Below, piece by piece: positions 61,597 through 64,000 of a stretch of 64,000 nucleotides of DNA. Numbering within the stretch: the stretch's first letter is position 1; every line of letters begins with the position of its first letter. The DNA lies in assembly GCF_032463525.1 (NCBI RefSeq), contig NZ_CP135971.1, positions 5,148,501-5,212,500 on the forward strand, read 5' to 3'. The notes under the pieces are model-generated. The model had not been told where the DNA came from, did not search any database, and saw only the letters and a program-made list of their open reading frames with translations. The position numbers were made by a program, and so were the translations under genes. Source of the stretch: Pseudomonas sp. DTU_2021_1001937_2_SI_NGA_ILE_001 (GTDB lineage Bacteria > Pseudomonadota > Gammaproteobacteria > Pseudomonadales > Pseudomonadaceae).

Positions 61597-62256
61597 TCAG
61601 AACCGATAGTCGCGCGGGTCGAAACACTCGCGGGTGTCCATGCGCACATTGCGCAGCCGCGCCGTCTGCTGATACTGCTCGTACAGCGGCAGCGCGGCAT
61701 AGCCGATCAGCAGCGTGCGACGCCGTGCAGCGCTGATATTCAGGCTGCCGGCGTGGACTAGGTCGACGTCGAACACCAGCATGTCCCCGGCGCGGCCGCT
61801 CAGCTGCATGGCCGCGGACTCGTCGTCCAGATCGCAGTCCGCACGACGATGGCTGGCCGGTACGAGGCGCGTGGCGCCATTGGCCGGCCCGTAGTCGTCC
61901 AGGTAAGCGAGGATGCTGACGCTATCGCCGGGGCGCTGCGTCGACAGATCACGATGCAGACGCTGATGCCCGCCACCGCCCACCGGTTCACGCCCCTCCA
62001 CCTGGGCCAGAAAGAACCGCTCGCCAATCAATTCCCCCACCGCCGCCAACACCTGTGGCAAGCGGCAGACCTGCTGCACCCTCACGTCGTCGTCCAGCAT
62101 CGAATGTCGCCAATCTGCGCCACGTGGTACCGGCCACTGCTCGGAAGGGCGGTATCCGGCGTCGAACGTCGCGCGCAAGGCGTCCAGCCACTCGGCGGGG
62201 ATGGCGTTGCGCAGGAGAAGGTAGCCGTCGTGGTGCAACTGCTTGCGATGGGGCAT
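61597..62256 (-). CDS. Phytanoyl-CoA dioxygenase family (Fe(II)/2-oxoglutarate) protein
   Basis: The 219-residue protein starts like the family (KQLHHDGYLLLRNAIPAEWL) and has the iron-binding HxD in HRDLSTQRPGDSV, the distal His in VDLVHAGSLN, and the 2-oxoglutarate-binding Arg in RRRTLLIGYAAL. Such enzymes hydroxylate small metabolites; the substrate is unknown. The frame extends upstream to 62328, and no start has a strong ribosome site. I chose the ATG that begins the conserved region. Confidence 0.85.
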   Translation of the reverse strand: MPHRKQLHHDGYLLLRNAIPAEWLDALRATFDAGYRPSEQWPVPRGADWRHSMLDDDVRVQQVCRLPQVLAAVGELIGERFFLAQVEGREPVGGGGHQRLHRDLSTQRPGDSVSILAYLDDYGPANGATRLVPASHRRADCDLDDESAAMQLSGRAGDMLVFDVDLVHAGSLNISAARRRTLLIGYAALPLYEQYQQTARLRNVRMDTRECFDPRDYRF

Positions 62257-62550
62257 GGGGATGAGTCCGTTCGTAGGCTGGTAATGCCAGGGATTCCAAT
62301 AGGAGGTCCGCTCATACATTACAGCCAACTTGATTGTCCTAGGAGAGATTGTCAGAGTTTGACTAGATACTCTGAAGTATCCAGTGCCCCGTAAATGGGG
62401 GGCGGATTCACAAAAAATGGTTGTGCACCCAGTTGCTTCTTAATTTTTCTTAAAAACTGCCGAAAGCCATTCAGCAATGGTGTTTACGACATGGCCCTCC
62501 GACCTTGCCGTGTTGTTAGTCCATCCAACATCAAGACAAGGAAGCAGCAA

Positions 62551-64000
62551 ATGGCAGTTATCAATGGGACAGCTGGTGCCGATGTCCTCACTGGAACAGC
62601 GGAAGACGATCAGATCAATGCCTTGGCTGGTAACGATTTGATCAAGGGGAGTTTGGGGGCAGACAGAATTGATGGTGGTGCCGGATCGGATACCGTCGAC
62701 TACTCGGCGTCCGCCGAAGCGGTCAACGTGAATGTACGCCAAGGGCTGAGCTTGGCCGGTCGTGGCGGTGATTCCGAAGGGGATATTCTGTATAGCATTG
62801 AGGGCGTTATCGGTTCGAATTACGACGATATCATCACTGTCGGTCCCTTCAGTTCCTTCATCGGCTTTCGACTGGAAGGCGGTGCCGGTAACGATGTATA
62901 CAACATCGGTGTGGGTTATACCCCGGTCATTGTCGAGCAGGCGGGCGGTGGTGACGATGAGGTAAGGGTGTCGGTGATCAATCCCAATAACACCTACTTG
63001 GCCGAAAACGTGGAGCGCTTGACCTATGTCGGTGCTGGCAACTTCACGGGCTATGGCAACGGATTGGACAACGTCATTACCGGCGGTTCGGGCAACGACA
63101 CCCTTTACGGTGGCGCAGGTGCCGATCAATTCATCGGCGGCGCTGGCTACGACACAGCCGGCTACCTCGACAGCAAGGTGGGTGTGACCGTCAATCTCAA
63201 GACCGGTGTGCACAGCGGGATTGCAGCTGGCGATACCTTCAGCGAGATTGAGGCGATCGGTGGCTCGAACTACGACGATACGTTTGTGGGCGATGGCAGC
63301 GGCATGGACTTCAACGGTGGTGCGGGTTTCGATACCGTTGACTATTCGGGCTCATCGGGGGCCGTGAACGTCTATCTGCGCAATGGTGCCGGTGTACCGA
63401 GTACGGGCGGCGACGCTGAGGGTACGATCCTGACGGCTGTCGAACACGTAATCGGTTCGGATTACGACGACACCATCACCGTTGGTCCCTTCAGTGTGGC
63501 GATCGGCTTTCGACTGGAAGGCGGTGCCGGTAACGATGTGTACAACATCGGTGTGGGCTACACCCCGGTCATTGTCGAGCAGGCGGGCGGTGGTGACGAT
63601 GAGGTAAGGGTGTCGGTGATCAATCCCAATAACACCTACTTGGCCGAAAACGTGGAGCGCTTGACCTATGTCGGTGCTGGCAACTTCACGGGCTATGGCA
63701 ACGGATTGGACAACGTCATTACCGGCGGTTCGGGCAACGACACCCTTTACGGTGGCGCAGGTGCCGATCAATTCATCGGCGGCGCTGGCTACGACACAGC
63801 CGGCTACCTCGACAGCAAGGTGGGTGTGACCGTCAATCTCAAGACCGGTGTGCACAGCGGGATTGCAGCTGGCGATACCTTCAGCGAGATTGAGGCGATC
63901 GGTGGCTCGAACTACGACGATACGTTTGTGGGCGATGGCAGCGGCATGGACTTCAACGGTGGTGCGGGTTTCGATACCGTTGACTATTCGGGCTCATCGG
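62551..64000 (+). CDS. RTX-type calcium-binding repeat protein, 3' end beyond window
   Basis: The frame is open from an ATG with AAGGA upstream to the window end, at least 483 codons. It begins MAVINGTAGADVLTGTAEDD and is built of glycine/aspartate nonapeptides (GGAGSDTVD, GGAGNDVYN, GGSGNDTLYGGAGADQF) that form calcium-binding beta-rolls. From 62698 the sequence is arranged as 642-bp (214-residue) modules starting DTVDYS. Secretion by a type I system is expected, but the C-terminal signal is out of view. No catalytic domain is seen in the visible part, so an adhesin or S-layer role is possible. Opposite-strand open frames here are shadows. Confidence 0.9.
   Translation, partial: MAVINGTAGADVLTGTAEDDQINALAGNDLIKGSLGADRIDGGAGSDTVDYSASAEAVNVNVRQGLSLAGRGGDSEGDILYSIEGVIGSNYDDIITVGPFSSFIGFRLEGGAGNDVYNIGVGYTPVIVEQAGGGDDEVRVSVINPNNTYLAENVERLTYVGAGNFTGYGNGLDNVITGGSGNDTLYGGAGADQFIGGAGYDTAGYLDSKVGVTVNLKTGVHSGIAAGDTFSEIEAIGGSNYDDTFVGDGSGMDFNGGAGFDTVDYSGSSGAVNVYLRNGAGVPSTGGDAEGTILTAVEHVIGSDYDDTITVGPFSVAIGFRLEGGAGNDVYNIGVGYTPVIVEQAGGGDDEVRVSVINPNNTYLAENVERLTYVGAGNFTGYGNGLDNVITGGSGNDTLYGGAGADQFIGGAGYDTAGYLDSKVGVTVNLKTGVHSGIAAGDTFSEIEAIGGSNYDDTFVGDGSGMDFNGGAGFDTVDYSGSS
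62698..63339 (+). repeat. RTX module 1 (642 bp)
   Basis: The module runs from the codons for TVDYS to the next TVDYS. Its last about 480 bp, from 62860 on, are nearly identical to module 2; the first 160 bp differ clearly. Confidence 0.88.
63340..63981 (+). repeat. RTX module 2 (642 bp)
   Basis: This is the second module, in frame and the same length. Aligned to module 1 at offset 642, I find three differences, all synonymous and near 63540-63562, over the about 498 bp from 63502 to 64000. A third module begins at 63982. Confidence 0.88.

Noticed and set aside
62440..63855. Minus-strand open frames in the RTX region
   Set aside because: They repeat with the same 642-bp period as the RTX modules and are shadows of the plus-strand repeats; no ribosome sites.

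Overview
The window is chromosomal DNA of a Pseudomonas, most likely of the putida/fluorescens side of the genus. The gene order earP-efp, ohr, ohrR, class II DAHP synthase, deaD, tpm, htpX, alaA, msrB, gpx, sagS and a tRNA-Glu/Gly/Gly cluster resembles, from memory, the P. aeruginosa PA2852-PA2819 stretch. High G+C coding DNA and Pseudomonas-type REP elements agree with this. The species cannot be fixed from the sequence alone.

Layout. (1) 1-21.7 kb is core genome: a Gre-like factor, EF-P and its rhamnosyltransferase EarP, the Ohr/OhrR peroxide pair (with a TonB-dependent receptor inserted between them), a TauE/SafE permease, a shikimate-pathway aldolase, an RNA helicase with a long leader, tpm, HtpX, AlaA, MsrB, glutathione peroxidase, a SagS-type hybrid kinase, a DUF815 ATPase and free-methionine sulfoxide reductase. 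(2) 22.0-22.4 kb holds tRNA-Glu(UUC) and two identical tRNA-Gly(GCC) genes, the known target of ICEclc/PAGI-type elements. (3) 22.7-38.0 kb is an accessory pectin/galacturonate block. It has a Tsx-like channel, uronate dehydrogenase, a KdgM porin, an enolase-superfamily lactone cycloisomerase, a peptide-type ABC transporter with two substrate-binding proteins, a small tautomerase, a GH28 exo-polygalacturonase, and two divergent GntR/FCD regulators. (4) 38-44.2 kb has an M50 peptidase and the kynurenine pathway (kynR, kynB-kynU-kynA, amino acid permease). (5) 44.4-48.8 kb has an AA10-like protein without a visible signal peptide, a frameshifted small gene, RidA, a MocR regulator, REP elements and a periplasmic solute-binding protein. 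(6) 48.8-56.7 kb has an ABC ATPase and fused permease behind a structured leader, a GlxA-like AraC regulator, an alpha/beta hydrolase, an azoreductase and a chemoreceptor. (7) 57.2-62.3 kb has a solute-binding protein, a methyltransferase, a chorismate mutase with a PchR-like AraC regulator, two small envelope proteins and a phytanoyl-CoA dioxygenase. (8) 62.55 kb to the end is the 5' part of an RTX calcium-binding protein made of nearly identical 214-residue modules, running off the window.

How the genes fit together. The pectin block gives a coherent route: extracellular or periplasmic GH28 cuts polygalacturonate, KdgM passes oligomers through the outer membrane, the ABC system imports them, uronate dehydrogenase oxidises galacturonate to galactarolactone, and the cycloisomerase opens the lactone to a keto-deoxy-hexarate. 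The dehydratase and semialdehyde dehydrogenase that finish the route are not in the window. The kyn operon converts tryptophan to anthranilate under KynR.

The most unusual signal is upstream of the orphan ABC transporter at 51.8-52.07 kb. A good sigma70 promoter is followed by about 206 nt of leader in which the Shine-Dalgarno sequence lies in a perfect 10-bp hairpin, and a third, upstream segment can pair with the sequestering strand. This is the architecture of a riboswitch or other cis-acting RNA; I could not match it to a class I know.
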